The notes: generated by a model from the sequence alone, not told the origin. A stretch of 64,000 bases of DNA from Psychrosphaera algicola (GCF_028401425.1 NZ_JAQOMS010000002.1:1550001-1614000); one strand, 5' to 3'; counted from the first letter of the stretch, positions 23,262 to 34,685 are shown. Program-made: numbers and translations.

Positions 23262-24362
23262 TTAGTCGGCCGCCATGATCTCTATTTGTTGATATCCAAC
23301 TTTTGCAACCCTGATTGGGAAGTTAGACTCCAATGAAGCGAAAATAGAATCAATATCGTCAGTTTGGAAACTACCAGCAACTTTGATTGATTTTAATTCA
23401 CTGTCCACGATCTTAATCTTATAACCGGTTAGGTTGCGGATTTCATCGACGGCATATTCAAGCGTTTCACCAGAAAAGACTAACATACCGTCGCGCCATG
23501 CTTGCATACGAGACATGTCGGCAATATCAACATTAAGTGCGTCTTTAACAGCGCTTAATGACTGAGCAATCTCTGCGACTGTATTTACTACAACTCGTTT
23601 ACCGGCTGTTAATAATCCCAGTTCAACCAAATTAGGTTCAATATTTTCAATCAAATCTGACGATTGTGGGTTACCTGTTGAAGCAACTGCGACTGTACCT
23701 TCGGTGACTAACACGTCTAACGATTGTTCTTTTACTTTTACAGTAAATGCTGTACCAACCGCTTCAACACGACCTTGAGCACCGTATACTCGAAACGGGA
23801 TCTGCTTGTCATGAGCAACATCAAAGTGTGCTTGACCACGCACCAATTGGATATCTCGCGTGCTTTCATCAAAGCTGACATTAACTTTACTATTAGAATT
23901 TAACGTAATAACCGAACCGTCGGCCAAGGTAAAGTTACGCTGTTGACCTAAAGCAGATATAAAAGTGCCATTAGTGTCCGCATATGGGTGCTGCTCAGTT
24001 GGGGTTTGAGTTGTCATAAATACTATCATCATGACCCCAACAAAACTCGCCAATGCGCCACCCATTACAGGCCAAGCAAACAACTTGTCAAACCAAGAAG
24101 TTTTTTCTACCACAGGACTAGACGCTGTCTGGTGCGCCGTATGCTCCAATGGAACCATTAGATCAGTTAGCGACGTATCAGACATAAATTGATTTAGCTT
24201 AATTAACGTGCCGCGGTGTGCTTTACTACGCGCCATCCAGTCAGTTAAGTCAGCCAACAATTTTGCGCTTGGTTTTTCATCGCGATCCAACGCGACCAAC
24301 CATTCGGCGGCTTCCTGCTCAATCACATTTTGATCAGGAAATTCAACGATTTTCTTAACCAT
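23262..24362 (-). CDS. FecR-like anti-sigma factor
   Basis: Inner-membrane regulator that would relay the receptor signal to the sigma factor. The intact 366-residue protein has an N-terminal DUF4880-like cytoplasmic part (EAAEWLVALDRDEKPSAKLLADLTDWM), one transmembrane helix at about residues 97-116, and a periplasmic FecR domain (FTLADGSVITLNSNSKVNV, RVEAVGTAFTVKV). A C-terminal STN-like segment follows (TGYKIKIVDSELKSIKVAGSF). Its start overlaps the stop of the sigma gene at 24362, indicating tight coupling. Confidence 0.92.
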   Translation of the reverse strand: MVKKIVEFPDQNVIEQEAAEWLVALDRDEKPSAKLLADLTDWMARSKAHRGTLIKLNQFMSDTSLTDLMVPLEHTAHQTASSPVVEKTSWFDKLFAWPVMGGALASFVGVMMIVFMTTQTPTEQHPYADTNGTFISALGQQRNFTLADGSVITLNSNSKVNVSFDESTRDIQLVRGQAHFDVAHDKQIPFRVYGAQGRVEAVGTAFTVKVKEQSLDVLVTEGTVAVASTGNPQSSDLIENIEPNLVELGLLTAGKRVVVNTVAEIAQSLSAVKDALNVDIADMSRMQAWRDGMLVFSGETLEYAVDEIRNLTGYKIKIVDSELKSIKVAGSFQTDDIDSIFASLESNFPIRVAKVGYQQIEIMAAD

Positions 24363-24976
24363 TATTCATTTCCTCGAACTTGCTTTAATGGACTTTTTCG
24401 ATCTCTAATCGGAGTATCGACGTCCTGTTTTCTAATATACTCACTGCAATAAACCAATGCCATACTCAAATGTTTTTCAACACTGCTGAGTGAAATCTGC
24501 AATCGATCAGCGATTTCTTGGTGCTTCAAGCCATGCACCCTTTTTAATAAATACACCAACCGCCCCTTTTCAGGTAAATTTGATATTGCTTCACAATGAA
24601 TTCCTAATGACTCCATGGCGACATTTTCAGCCTCCGCACTATGTGCTTCATCTTCATTAATGTGATCCATGCAATCTTGTATATAACTTGTCCGTTTATG
24701 CGACTTATGGTTTAACTCATTAATCGCTAAGTTCTTAGCAATAGTAAATAAAAACGCTTTTGGGTGTTCCAGCTCTTCTGTGCGTTCACTTTCCGCTTTA
24801 GCTGCTTTGATATACACCTCTTGAACAACATCCTCAATATCTTGTTCACTGTGCAAAAATCGTTTTAGATAATTGCGCAGAAACAGGTTGTTCTCGATAA
24901 ATACGCTGGTTAGTTTTGTCCAACCACTTTCTCTACTGCTGCTTCTCGTCAAAACAGACACTCCCCAAGTTTCCAA
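24362..24976 (-). CDS. FecI-like ECF RNA polymerase sigma factor
   Basis: An intact 204-residue ECF sigma-70 family factor. Region 2 is DIEDVVQEVYIKAA followed by PKAFLFTIAKNLAINE; region 4 is LPEKGRLVYLLKRVHGLKHQEIADRLQISLSSVEKHLS. It precedes and overlaps a FecR-like gene and is followed by an STN-containing receptor. That order is classical for cell-surface signalling, so it probably activates the receptor operon and perhaps more of the locus when the glycan is sensed. The start at 24976 is the longest; the exact N-terminus is uncertain. Confidence 0.92.
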   Translation of the reverse strand: METWGVSVLTRSSSRESGWTKLTSVFIENNLFLRNYLKRFLHSEQDIEDVVQEVYIKAAKAESERTEELEHPKAFLFTIAKNLAINELNHKSHKRTSYIQDCMDHINEDEAHSAEAENVAMESLGIHCEAISNLPEKGRLVYLLKRVHGLKHQEIADRLQISLSSVEKHLSMALVYCSEYIRKQDVDTPIRDRKSPLKQVRGNE

Positions 24977-25345
24977 ACCTAATGAAATAGCGTTTGGAGA
25001 TACCCGTTAGGTACTATTAAAAACAAAGTCCGATATCAAAAGCCGTAAATTTAGGCTACTTTTTATCATTGAATTTTATTATTTTTTCGGACTTACCCTG
25101 TTGCGCATTCAAAAAACTGATTTCTAGCTTATCTAGTTGCCAATTTTTAGCACTGCTAAATTGATAACATACGCACCATAAAAAACCGTAAAAATAATTT
25201 AATTTTTTTACGGTTTTTTCATTTTGTTTTGTCTTCTTGCGCGATTTCCAAGTCTTTTCTTGTTTAAAATCAGAATATTAAATGATTAAAAAATTTCAAA
25301 AAAAGCAAAGTATTTACAACTTTGCCTTTAAAAGGTTGGGAAAGG
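24977..25345. promoter_or_regulatory. Region upstream of the sigma gene with an inverted CCGTAAA motif
   Basis: About 370 noncoding bases. The main feature is AAAAAACCGTAAAAA (25180-25195) facing TTTTTTTACGGTTTTTTC (25203-25220), an almost perfect inverted repeat. It can be read as a terminator for the GH29 gene (which ends at 25346) or as a palindromic operator for the sigma gene. A third related site, AAAGCCGTAAATTT, is at 25038-25051, closer to the sigma start. Confidence 0.55.
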
Positions 25346-26478
25346 TTAAAAACCGTGTTTACGAATATACTCACCCACTTGTTGTAGTGAAGCGATATCT
25401 TGTTTATCAAATTCGCCATTTGGACGAGGTGCAAGGTTTAACAATAAGTTACCATTATTGTGTTCTTTGGCTACTTTTAGTTTATCTAAAATCGCGTTAA
25501 CGCCTGAGTGTTTACCATCGTGTTTTTTGGTGTATCCCCAGCCTGCAATATGGGCACAAATTTCAATATGCTTGCCAGATTCCAACATTTGTTTTGTGAC
25601 TTCTGGACGGTTTTGCAACCAATGAATTTCCGGCGCATAAAAATCTTCTGTTCCTAAGTAACCCGTTTTGTATGAAATCAGCGTTTGTGGCTGCAACTTA
25701 CGGATTAAGTCATAGGTTTCTTCCATTCTAAACAGTTCAGTTTGACCGCTTTTTGGAACCGCGTGACCGTCTAACCAAATGTTTGCAATTGTGCCGTAAT
25801 TTGTTAATAACTCGCGAAGTTGTTCGTGCATGTATTCAATGTAAATATTGAGGTCATGCTCTTTACCATATTTATAGTATTGCTCCTGCGGGTCATAAAG
25901 TGGACGAGCATGCCCACCCCATTTATCATTATTTGCCGCATGAGGGTGACGCCAGTCACGGCCATGGGAAAAATACAAACTCAGTCCAAGACCTTTTTAT
26001 CACAAGCTGTTGCTAGTTCTTCAACTAAGTCGCGTCTAGCTGGAGAGTTAACGCTGTTAAAGTCAGTCGTTTTCGTATTCCATAAGCAGAAACTATCGTG
26101 ATGACGCGTTGTGATATTGATATATTTCATTTCCGCCTGCAACGCCAAGTCTGTAATGAAATCGGCGTCAAATTTCTCAGCGGTAAAACGGTCTTTCAAT
26201 TTTTGGTATTCAAGTACTGGAATTTTTTCTTTAATTTGAACCCACTCACCGCGACCTAATAAAGAATACAATCCGTAATGAATAAACATGCCAAATTTAG
26301 CGGCTTTAAACCATTCTAAATTCGCTTGCTTAGGATCGTTGCTAAAGGTGTTGCTAAACCCGTTTAAATAACCCGGAGTTGACGTTGGATTTACATTTGA
26401 TGAGCAAGAAAACAAGGGCGCTGCCAATAATGATCCGGCGCCATAGCCCATATATTTAATTAACTGTCGTCTATCCAT
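25346..26478 (-). CDS. GH29-type alpha-L-fucosidase-like enzyme, frameshifted
   Basis: Exported enzyme with a Tat-like signal (DRRQLIKYMGYGAGS, then a SCSS lipobox-like site). GH29 hallmarks are AAKFGMFIHYGLYSL, YINITTRHHDSFCLW and the nucleophile region ANIWLDG, plus the late NLLLNLAPRPNG segment. Expected role: removal of terminal alpha-L-fucose or a related alpha-L-sugar, since GH29 members also include other L-sugar specificities. One break near 25985: AAAAAGGTC needs one more A to continue as KKGLGLSLYFSHGRDW. The ribosome-binding site is GAGGAAAC. It is 95 bases downstream of the GH2 gene with a hairpin between them. Confidence 0.85.
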
Positions 26479-26539
26479 TTGTTTGTTTCCTCAATTCTTG
26501 TTGCTTTTACAACTATTCTTAATCAATTAATCTAGAAAT

Positions 26540-26562
26540 AAAGTGCGCTTTAAGCGCACTTT
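26540..26562 (-). terminator. Hairpin after the GH2 gene
   Basis: Perfect inverted repeat AAAGTGCGCTT / AAGCGCACTTT in the 95 bases between the GH2 and GH29 genes. The T-run is short, so it may be a weak terminator. Confidence 0.55.
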
Positions 26563-26573
26563 AGAAACGATTA

Positions 26574-29500
26574 TTATTTGGTAATCGGTCTGATCCTGAA
26601 CGAGTATTGGTAGTCGCCCCACAGTATTTGGTAGTCAAACAATGGCGTAGAGCGCCACGAATCGGTGCCACCCACACCGCGTTGACGGTGATCGATATTA
26701 ACAAATACGTAATCCGATTTTACTAAATCACTTGGATGTTGACGTAGTGGCTTCATTTTTTATACCAAAACTCACTGATGTCATAATGCGACGCATTAAA
26801 GCCCATCGTATAGTCGGATACAAACTCAACCCCTTCACCTTTGTCATTAAATAAAGCGACATGACGCACGTCTGTTCTATGACCACTTTCCTGCGGACGA
26901 ACATATGGTGTGAATAGTTCATCAACTGTTGCTTCATACAAACCAACGTAAGCAGCTTCTTTTCTATCCCAATAGTTTTCTATCGGACCACGGCCGTACC
27001 ACTGAACTTTGTCCATCGATTTATCAAATGTGAACTTCATACCAAGACGAGGCATCTCTGGGTGTTTTTTATGCTCAGCTGCATAAAACCAGTTATTTAC
27101 CTGAATTTCACCTGAAGGTGACACAGTGTAAGTGACCTTTTGACGAGACTCGACCGCTGGAATTGATTGTTCTAACTCAACGATGACATCTTGTCCTGAC
27201 ATTTTATAAGTAAAGCTGTTGTTGAAGATCCCTTCAGCAGCTTTGTGCCATACAAGACTTTCTTTCGGCATCCCATCACCAAAGTCGTTGTCTGTAGGTG
27301 CACGCCAGAAGTCCGGAGTGGAGCTTTGTAAAAACTGTTCTTTGCCATGGTAAATAAGTGAACTGATGCTGCCATTATTTTTATCAAATGATACAGCAAA
27401 CGTGTCACCGGTTACGGTGAGTACTTTTTCGTTCACACTTACTTTAAGAGCGTCATTAGTGACGTCTAATTTAGGCGTAATTTTTGGCGTTTTAGCAAAT
27501 GCTAATTGCTCTGACGCTAATAACGTTCCAGCTGGTAAAATGCCTTCTGGTTTCGTATTAACAATTTCTAAATTAACAAAGTACTCAGCACCTTTTTTCA
27601 GATCATAATCAAAATCAAGGTCGACTTTTTCGGATTTGAACGGTTTAGCGTCTAGATCAAAGCCATCGTCTTGAGCGACAACAACTCCGTTTTCTAATAA
27701 CTGCCAGCGTAAAGTACGGTTCGACAAATCACGGAAATAGTTTTTATTGAAGACTTTTATTTCTTCATCTTCCATATCGTGCCAATCGATATCGATGTTT
27801 TGGTATACTTTTTTAACTTCAAAATAATAAGGGTATGGCGTGCGATCAGCGTAAACCATGCCGTTAGCAGAGAAGCTGGCATCATTGCGAGTTCCTTCAG
27901 GTTCAATGTCACCACCGTAACCCCAGAACGCTTGCCCTTTTTCGTCTTTTAATGCCCAAGTTTGGTCAACCCAATCCCAAATAAATCCACCTTGTAACGA
28001 ATCATGAGAATAAAACAGGTCCCAATATTCTTTAAGGTTACCGCCAGAGTTCCCCATCAAATGTTCATACTCAATTAGGATCAGAGGGCGTTGGTCAGTT
28101 GTTACCGTATTTTTAATGTAGTATTCAACACGCGGAACGCTTGCATACATTTGGCCATAAGCATCGGTATGACGACGTTGTTGCGCTTGTTCAACAATAA
28201 CAGGTCTTGTGCCTTTAGATTTTAACCAATCGTATCCAGCTTCAATGTTTCGGCCATCGCCAGTTTCATTACCGGTAGAAAACATCACTACAGACGCGTG
28301 GTTTTTGCTACGTTCATACATGTTTTCAACACGATAAAGGTAAGCGCCCGTCCATTCTGGTTTATTTACGATGTGTTTTTAGGATTGTAAGTCGCCTTAG
28401 TTAGACGCCCCTAGCCCGTGAGACTCAATGTTTGCTTCATCTAAGATATACATGCCATATTCATCAGCAAGGTGATACAAATATGGGTCACTTGGATAAT
28501 GAGAATTACGAATCGCGTTAACGTTCGCACGTTTCATCATTTCAATGTCTTTACGCATCGACTCACGAGAAATAACATGACCACTAACCGGATCGTGTTC
28601 GTGACGATTGACACCTTTAAATTTAATTGGCTTACCATTTACTAAGATAGTGCCATTTTTTAATTCACTGCGTCTAAAACCAACGCGAGCTTCTACAAAC
28701 TCGATTTCCATTCCTTTGTCATCAAGTAACGTTAAGTTTAGCGTATATAGATTTGGAAGTTCTGCACTCCATTGCTTTGCTTTCTTAACAACTTTAGAGA
28801 AGGTTACTTCTGAAGTTTGATTTGCCGCAATTGGGTTTACATCAAGTACTTTCTTAATAACACTATCGTTATCATCGTCTAACAATTCAACTTTTACTTT
28901 ATAGGCCGATTTTGCAGATGTGGCGTTATTTTTAATTTTTGCACTGAAATTAAAGACACCGTGTTTGTAGTCGTCGGTTAATGTCGAATCAACAAAATAA
29001 TCTTTAATATGGGTTTTAGGTGTCGAATATACGAACACGTCGCGCTCAATCCCGCTTACACGCCACATGTCTTGGCATTCAAAATATGTCGCGTCAGAAA
29101 AACGGTGCACTTCTAGAGCAACGGTATTTTTACCGACTTTTGTATAAGGAGTAATATCGAAGTCAGAACCCGTTTTTGTATCTTCAGCGTAACCGACTTT
29201 TTACCGTTAACCCAGATATAATAAGCAGAGTTAACCCCAGCTAAATGGATATACTGTTGACGATCGCCCCACGAAGCAGGAATGGTAAATTCTTTACGAT
29301 AAGAACCTACTGGCGTAGAAGCATCAGGTGTCGCAGGTGGTGTCACCTTAGGAACCGTACACGGATGATTTAAGTAATTGGCAATGCCAAATCGTTTATT
29401 CTCAGAGTTCATTTGCCAGTTAGCCGGCACTGGGAAGTCAATCCAACCCGAGTCATCAAAGTCCACTTGATAGAAATCTTTTGGACGCTCATCACGAAGA

Positions 29501-29736
29501 TTAACCCAGTTAAATTTCCATTGGCCATTTAACAACTGATAGTTATCAGCCTGATAAGGAGTCGTTAGATTAATGTCGTTTTTATCTGTATAAGCATAAA
29601 AACTCGACCGTACAGGTTCCTTGTTTACCTGAAAAACTTCAGGGTCCAACCACTCAGGGCTTTTAGCGCAGGCGATATTGACCGTAAATAACAAGAAAAC
29701 ACCAGTCGTCAATTTCGATAATTTTACGTTGTTCAT
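26574..29736 (-). CDS. GH2 beta-galactosidase (LacZ-like five-domain), frameshifted
   Basis: Exported LacZ-type enzyme of about 1,050 codons. A signal peptide from the ATG at 29736 is followed by the sugar-binding domain (WKFNWVNLRDERPKDFY), the immunoglobulin-like domain and the catalytic barrel with FKGVNRHEHDP. The acid/base region is FSTGNETGDG and the nucleophile region LILIEYEHLMGNSGG. Then comes the large C-terminal beta-sandwich (GRGPIENYWDRK, GVGGTDSW). Breaks near 29190, 28412/28382 (two compensating slips; the shifted frame reads TKATYNPKKHIVNKPEW) and 26755. Expected to release beta-linked galactose from oligosaccharides in the periplasm. It is divergent from the GH51-like gene at 29949; AAAAACCGCAAAAAT (29786-29800) lies between them. 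Confidence 0.87.
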
Positions 29737-29948
29737 AGTCTTATTTATTTTTTTAACTTGGTGACATATAAACAAAGCCTATTAAGAAAAACCGCAAAAA
29801 TAGTTACAAAAACTTACGTTTATCCATTTAGTTCACTGAATTTAGACGCGTTTTGATGACGTTTGTGGGATCACGCTGTGTCTAATTTATTTACGGAATT
29901 CAGGGAGATTACATGTTATTAATACCTCAAATAAGTCAGAGGTAATTA

Positions 29949-31863
29949 ATGATGTACTCTTGCAAAAAATTTATTTCGGTGGCGGTATTGGCCACAATTT
30001 TACCAACTTTAAGCATGGCTAACGACAAGGTAATCGTTGATGTCGACTTATCTAAAGTCATTGGTAGTCAAAACCCTTTGTATTATGGCGGAAACAATAT
30101 TTACCCTAAAGGGGGCCAAGGATTATTAACAGCCCAAGGCGAATATGATCCAATTGAAATGGAAGCGATCGAGAAACTCGGTATTCAATCTTATCGTTTT
30201 CCAGGCGGTTCAGAAGCAAATCTATATAAATGGAAACGAGCCATAGGGCCTTTAAAAGACCGAATAGATAATGTCAGTGGCAATAACCGAGGAAGTCGAA
30301 CCAATGAATTTGGCTCTGATGAATTTGGTCAAATGTTAGAAAAAACCCCATTTAAACATGGCGTGATCATGGTCGCCTGGGGATACGAAACCCCACAAGA
30401 CGCAGCAGACTGGGTGGAATACATGAATGCCGAAGTTGGTGCCAACCCAAATGGTGGCAAAGATTGGGCTGCTGAGCGTGCTAAAAATGGTCACCCTAAG
30501 CCCTATGGCATAAAATATTGGGAAATAGGCAACGAAGTTTACGGGAACTGGGAATTAAACTGGGGGTCTTATCCATACGAATTGGACGCTAAACGCGGTG
30601 CAGCCAATGTGCAAAAGACACTGCGTCAGGCACCAATGGCATGTTGCCTTTTGGTGATGCCAACCGCTATATTTATGGTGGGACTAAGTACTTTAAGCAA
30701 CAAAGGGCCGCTGCAGAATCCACTTGGAAGGGGCCAAAAATTAAAACAAATGGCAAACCTAATCAAAACCTTTTTGTAAAATTTGCCCCTGTAAGTTTAT
30801 CTAACCCAGACCAGCCTTTTGTGCTGACAATCAATGGATATAAATGGCAACGTGTTGATAATTTCACCCAGTCGACAGCGTCCGATACACATTTTGTATT
30901 GGAACCGAGATCTGGAAAAATCACCTTTGGTAATGGCCAACAAGGACGTATCCCCGACGCAGATCAATACGTTGTTTTAGATTACCTTTCTGGCAGACAA
31001 CCCGGTTTTATTGATTACTATCAAAAGATGAAAGACGTCGACCCAACAATTCAGATCCTATCTTGTTTTGAAAAAGAATCATTTGTCGCGCAAATGGCGA
31101 AAGCAAACTTGCCTTTTGATGGGCTAACCAAACACTACTACCCAAATATGTTAAAAAGAGGTGGTCATCAAAAGTTTATGCCTTCTTTATTATCCGGTAT
31201 TGATATCAGCCACAAAATTGATGAAATGATGTCTTGGTATAAAAAGTACCCTAACCCCGCGTTATCTATAGAGGATCAGAAAATTTGGCTAACCGAATAC
31301 GACACAAAAAACCACATTAACCAAATCGCAATAATGCATACGGTTATTAATAACCATAGTAATGACGTTGCCGCCATGTTGGGACATTCTTTATTTTTAA
31401 ATAATGATACGCCAATGGTCACTGACGACGGTATTATTCGTCCTCACGCTCTGCCAATCGAAGTATTTTCCAAACATATGTTCGACAATTTTGTTGAAGT
31501 GTCGGTTAAAGGTAAGCCGAATCACTATGAACAACGTTCTTTTCCTGCTTTTTTAGCCTCTGCTAGCATCAACAAAATTAAAAATAACTTTGCTGTAGTG
31601 TTAACAAATACCTCTGAGACAAAAACAACGACGGCACAAATAAATATAAATGGGGTTGATGTTAAAGCTGGTGTAACCGCAGAAATCTGGGCTTTACAAT
31701 CTAATACAGGTAAAATTATTGACGACAATACTAAGGCATCACCAAATGCGGTAAGTCTTTCACATATTAGGGATATGCCAAACATCGGTACAAGCCTATC
31801 GGTTCCTGTTGCACCATAGGTGCGACTATTATTGTGAAATGGTTAAATACAAAATCGCATTAA
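29949..31863 (+). CDS. GH51-like (clan GH-A) glycoside hydrolase, second paralogue, frameshifted
   Basis: Close paralogue of the gene at 56-1971: signal peptide, YYGGNNIYPKGGQG, SYRFPGGSEANLYKW, KYWEIGNEVYGNWE (acid/base), IWLTEYDTKNH (nucleophile) and the same inserted beta stretch (GKITFGNGQQG). One break near 30617, where CAAAAGAC needs one more A to read QKDTASGTNGML. A second is near 31814: CCATAGGTGCG where the paralogue predicts a Pro-Gly CCAGG. The corrected frame ends APGATIIVKWLNTKSH with its stop at 31861-31863. Likely an exo-enzyme on arabinose-like or related side chains; the family placement is inferred from motifs only. Confidence 0.77.
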
Positions 31864-32192
31864 TAAAAAATTTAATTGAAAGTTTCTAGTGGTTTTTAAA
31901 CATAAATGTCTTCAAGCTTTGTATTTTGATAGATTAGGCATGCGTAGAAAACGGCTAGAACTTTCTTTTAATTGGAGTTTTTAATGATTATCGAACAGCG
32001 TAAATTTGCGTAAAATACTAAACCTTGGTTTTGCCTTTTGTTTCCCTGCAATTAAAATTTGAGCCCACACACAAACTTTTTATCAGTAAAAATACATCAA
32101 TATCCAATTTTTATAGATTATTTTTACGGTTTTATCAGATGAGCTTGTTTTTATTCATGCTTCGATAACAATAATAAAATATAGGATATTGT
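31864..32192. promoter_or_regulatory. Intergenic region with TTTACGGTTTT motif
   Basis: About 330 AT-rich noncoding bases. It contains ATTTTTACGGTTTTATC (32120-32136), some 60 bases before the lipoprotein gene, and AATTTGCGTAAAAT near 32003-32016. No terminator hairpin or ORF is evident. Confidence 0.45.
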
Positions 32193-34291
32193 ATGATGAA
32201 CAAATTCAAACTTCTCGCAATAAGTTGTTTTATCACGATACCACTTACAGGGTGTGGTTCAGATGATGAGACTAAAGTGTTTCAACCAGAAGGTGCAATC
32301 GATTATTCAGCACCGGAAATTTCAATTATTGGTGGTGACGAAATTGAAGTTACCATTTTTGATACATATACAGACGCGGGCGCAACTGCAGTCGACAATG
32401 TTGACGGCGACGTTACAAGTGCTATCACCTCTGTAAGTACAGTTGATACATCAGTTGTAGGTGTTTACACCGTAACGTATACCGTTAGCGATTCTGTCGG
32501 TAACGAAGGTGTTGCAGTCAGAACCGTAACCGTTCCAGATACAGTCTTGCCAATTATTACCATCACTGGTACTGACATGACAATAGGTCAGGATACCAAT
32601 TATACAGATGAAGGCGCGACCGCTACAGACAATGTTGACGGCGACCTAAGCTCAGCAATTACTGTTGTAAATAACGTGGATACAAGTACTATCGGCGTTT
32701 ACACAGTGACTTACAACGTAACTGACGCAGCAGGCAATGTTGCGGCTGAAGTTGTTAGAACGGTTACTGTTGAAGAAGCTGTTCCAGACGATATCGCTCC
32801 TGTAATTGCGGTTGAAGAAACAGACATTACAATTCATCAAGGTACGACATATACAGACTCAGGTGTGACCGCGACAGACAATGTTGATGAAGCATCTGCG
32901 ATTACAAGCGCAATTGTAACAACTGGTACAGTAGATACGAATGTAGTTGGTGTTTATACCTTAACTTATAGTGTTACCGATGCGGCAGGCAATGATGCCG
33001 ACGAAGTGGAAAAATCGTTCGCGTTATCCCAGTTATTGACGGTGTAGATATCGTAGCTGACGTATTCCCAATGCAGACAGGTCAACAAGTCAAATTTGGT
33101 AGTTCAATTGACGGCGTTGTTGGTCAAATGTATTCAACTGGTCACGGCGTAAAATTAGTTACACATATGGTTAATAACATGCGTATGGACTTAGTACGTA
33201 TCCCAGTACACGCAACGCTTCCTTTAACTGACCCTGTTTATGAGCAAATCAAAGAAGTTGCCGTTTATGCCAAAGAACAAGGCATGAGCATTATGGCAGT
33301 TGTATCTCAAAAAACAGGCGCTTGGTCTGAAATAAATACGTCACTTGAAGGCGACGCAAAATATTCTGCAATCGCTAAATGTGGTGAGACTTGCCCTGAC
33401 AACATTTATGGCCTGGACTTAAATGACTACGCAACTTACTTAGATACTCTGTTAACCGATTTAGAAACAGCCGGTGCAAAAGTTGACTATTTAGCGCCGT
33501 TTAGTCAGGACGACGTAAGTGCGTCGGATTATCAAGCGTTATGGACTGCAATGTCGAGTGATGATGATGGTACGCTTAAACGCGTTGGACCTGAATCAGG
33601 TTATATTACTGACGCAGATGAAGTATACACAGCGCTTGCTGCTGAGTTAGATGTTGCCGCAGCCAACTTTGACGACGAAGATACCTTAACGTCTAGAGAG
33701 CAAAGAGCTGAGTGGGATGCTATGTCTGCAGCAGCTACAAACGACAGCGCACCATTATGGTTTACTGAATCATCTAAATGGATTAATGGTGGCTCTAATG
33801 CCAATGATAAATTGGTAACTGGTATCGGTAGCCTAATGGCGGCAATTAACGCTGGTGCAGAACGTATCGTATTTGAACGTCACGCTGCAATCTTCGCCTG
33901 GTTTAATGGCGGCAATACAGACGCAAAATATCACGCAATGAATCACTTTGCGTTAGGCACACTTGGTAACGTTGTTAAATCGGAAGTTTATAGTCAAGAC
34001 ATTAGAGGTGTGAGCTTCAGAGAAGGTGACACTTTATATGTAATGTTCACAAATGGTGGTACAGAGCCTGTACATGTAGCTGTTCGATTGCAAGACGGCG
34101 AAACAACGACTGTGACTGATATTGCGGCAACTGATGATGTATTTACTGTTCAAACATTCGGTACAGGTGGTAACAATAAAACACCTAGTAACATTTCAGT
34201 TAATGATGATAAAAACATCATTCAAGCGACAATTAACGCCAACAATTACATTCGCTTTACTATTCCACTAGCGCCTAGCACAGACGGTTAA
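32193..34291 (+). CDS. Lipoprotein with Ig-like repeats and a probable pseudoenzyme GH-A barrel (paralogue C)
   Basis: Lipobox LTGC (Cys about 21), then three DUF5011/HYR-like Ig repeats of about 75 residues, each with (Y/F)TD(A/E/S)G(A/V)TA and GVYT(V/L)TY motifs. Then comes a barrel plus beta-sandwich homologous to paralogues A and B. The key positions differ: where A/B have GP(Y/F)NED, C has APFSQDD; where A/B have HFYDD, C has NFDDED; the Q(T/A)ANR(L/F)VWY loop is RHAAIFAWF. The WFTES strand is kept. This loss of the putative acid/base Glu suggests a binding protein rather than an enzyme. One break near 33015 (A5 for A6). It sits directly upstream of a TonB receptor, as SusD-type binding lipoproteins do in Bacteroidota. 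Confidence 0.75.
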
Positions 34292-34359
34292 TGGTTTAAT
34301 GATTAAGATGAAAGTGAATACACTTAAACTTAATGCCAACAATTAAAGCAACAAACATG

Positions 34360-34392
34360 AAAGGCCATTTACACCGAGTGTAGGTGGCCTTT
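34360..34392 (+). terminator. Terminator after the lipoprotein gene
   Basis: Hairpin AAAGGCCA / TGGCCTTT with a TTACAC/GTGTA-type upper stem, followed by TGTATATAT. It separates the binding lipoprotein from the receptor gene. Confidence 0.65.
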
Positions 34393-34685
34393 GTATATAT
34401 ACCTAATTAAAACTGTACCGTTCTATACCGCTGTCGATATAATTCAAGTGGTTAATCGACACCGTGTTATACGCTGATATAAAACAACTTTAATGCATTA
34501 TGTAAATAACAAAGCTTTTTGATGAATTATTTACGGGTTTTTAATTTTGATTTGTTTATATATAGAACGACAAGAGTGACGTTACAAATTACTGCGTTGC
34601 ACTTTCAGTTAATCCAAAATAATAAATTGCGACATTAGCCAATTAAATAAAAATACTAGTGAGCAAAATAACAACGGAGTCAACA
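34393..34685. promoter_or_regulatory. Receptor upstream region with TTTACGGGTTTTT
   Basis: About 290 noncoding bases before the receptor gene. TTTACGGGTTTTTAATTTT (34530-34548) is a one-base variant of the recurring locus motif; the same ACGGGTTTTT form occurs at the very start of the window (1-10), before the first GH51-like gene. The ribosome-binding site CGGAG precedes the ATG at 34686. Confidence 0.45.

Noticed and set aside
28382..28415. Two in-frame TAA codons in the LacZ-like gene as true stops
   Set aside because: The neighbouring frame reads TKATYNPKKHIVNKPEW across the same bases, matching the family, so two compensating slips explain them.
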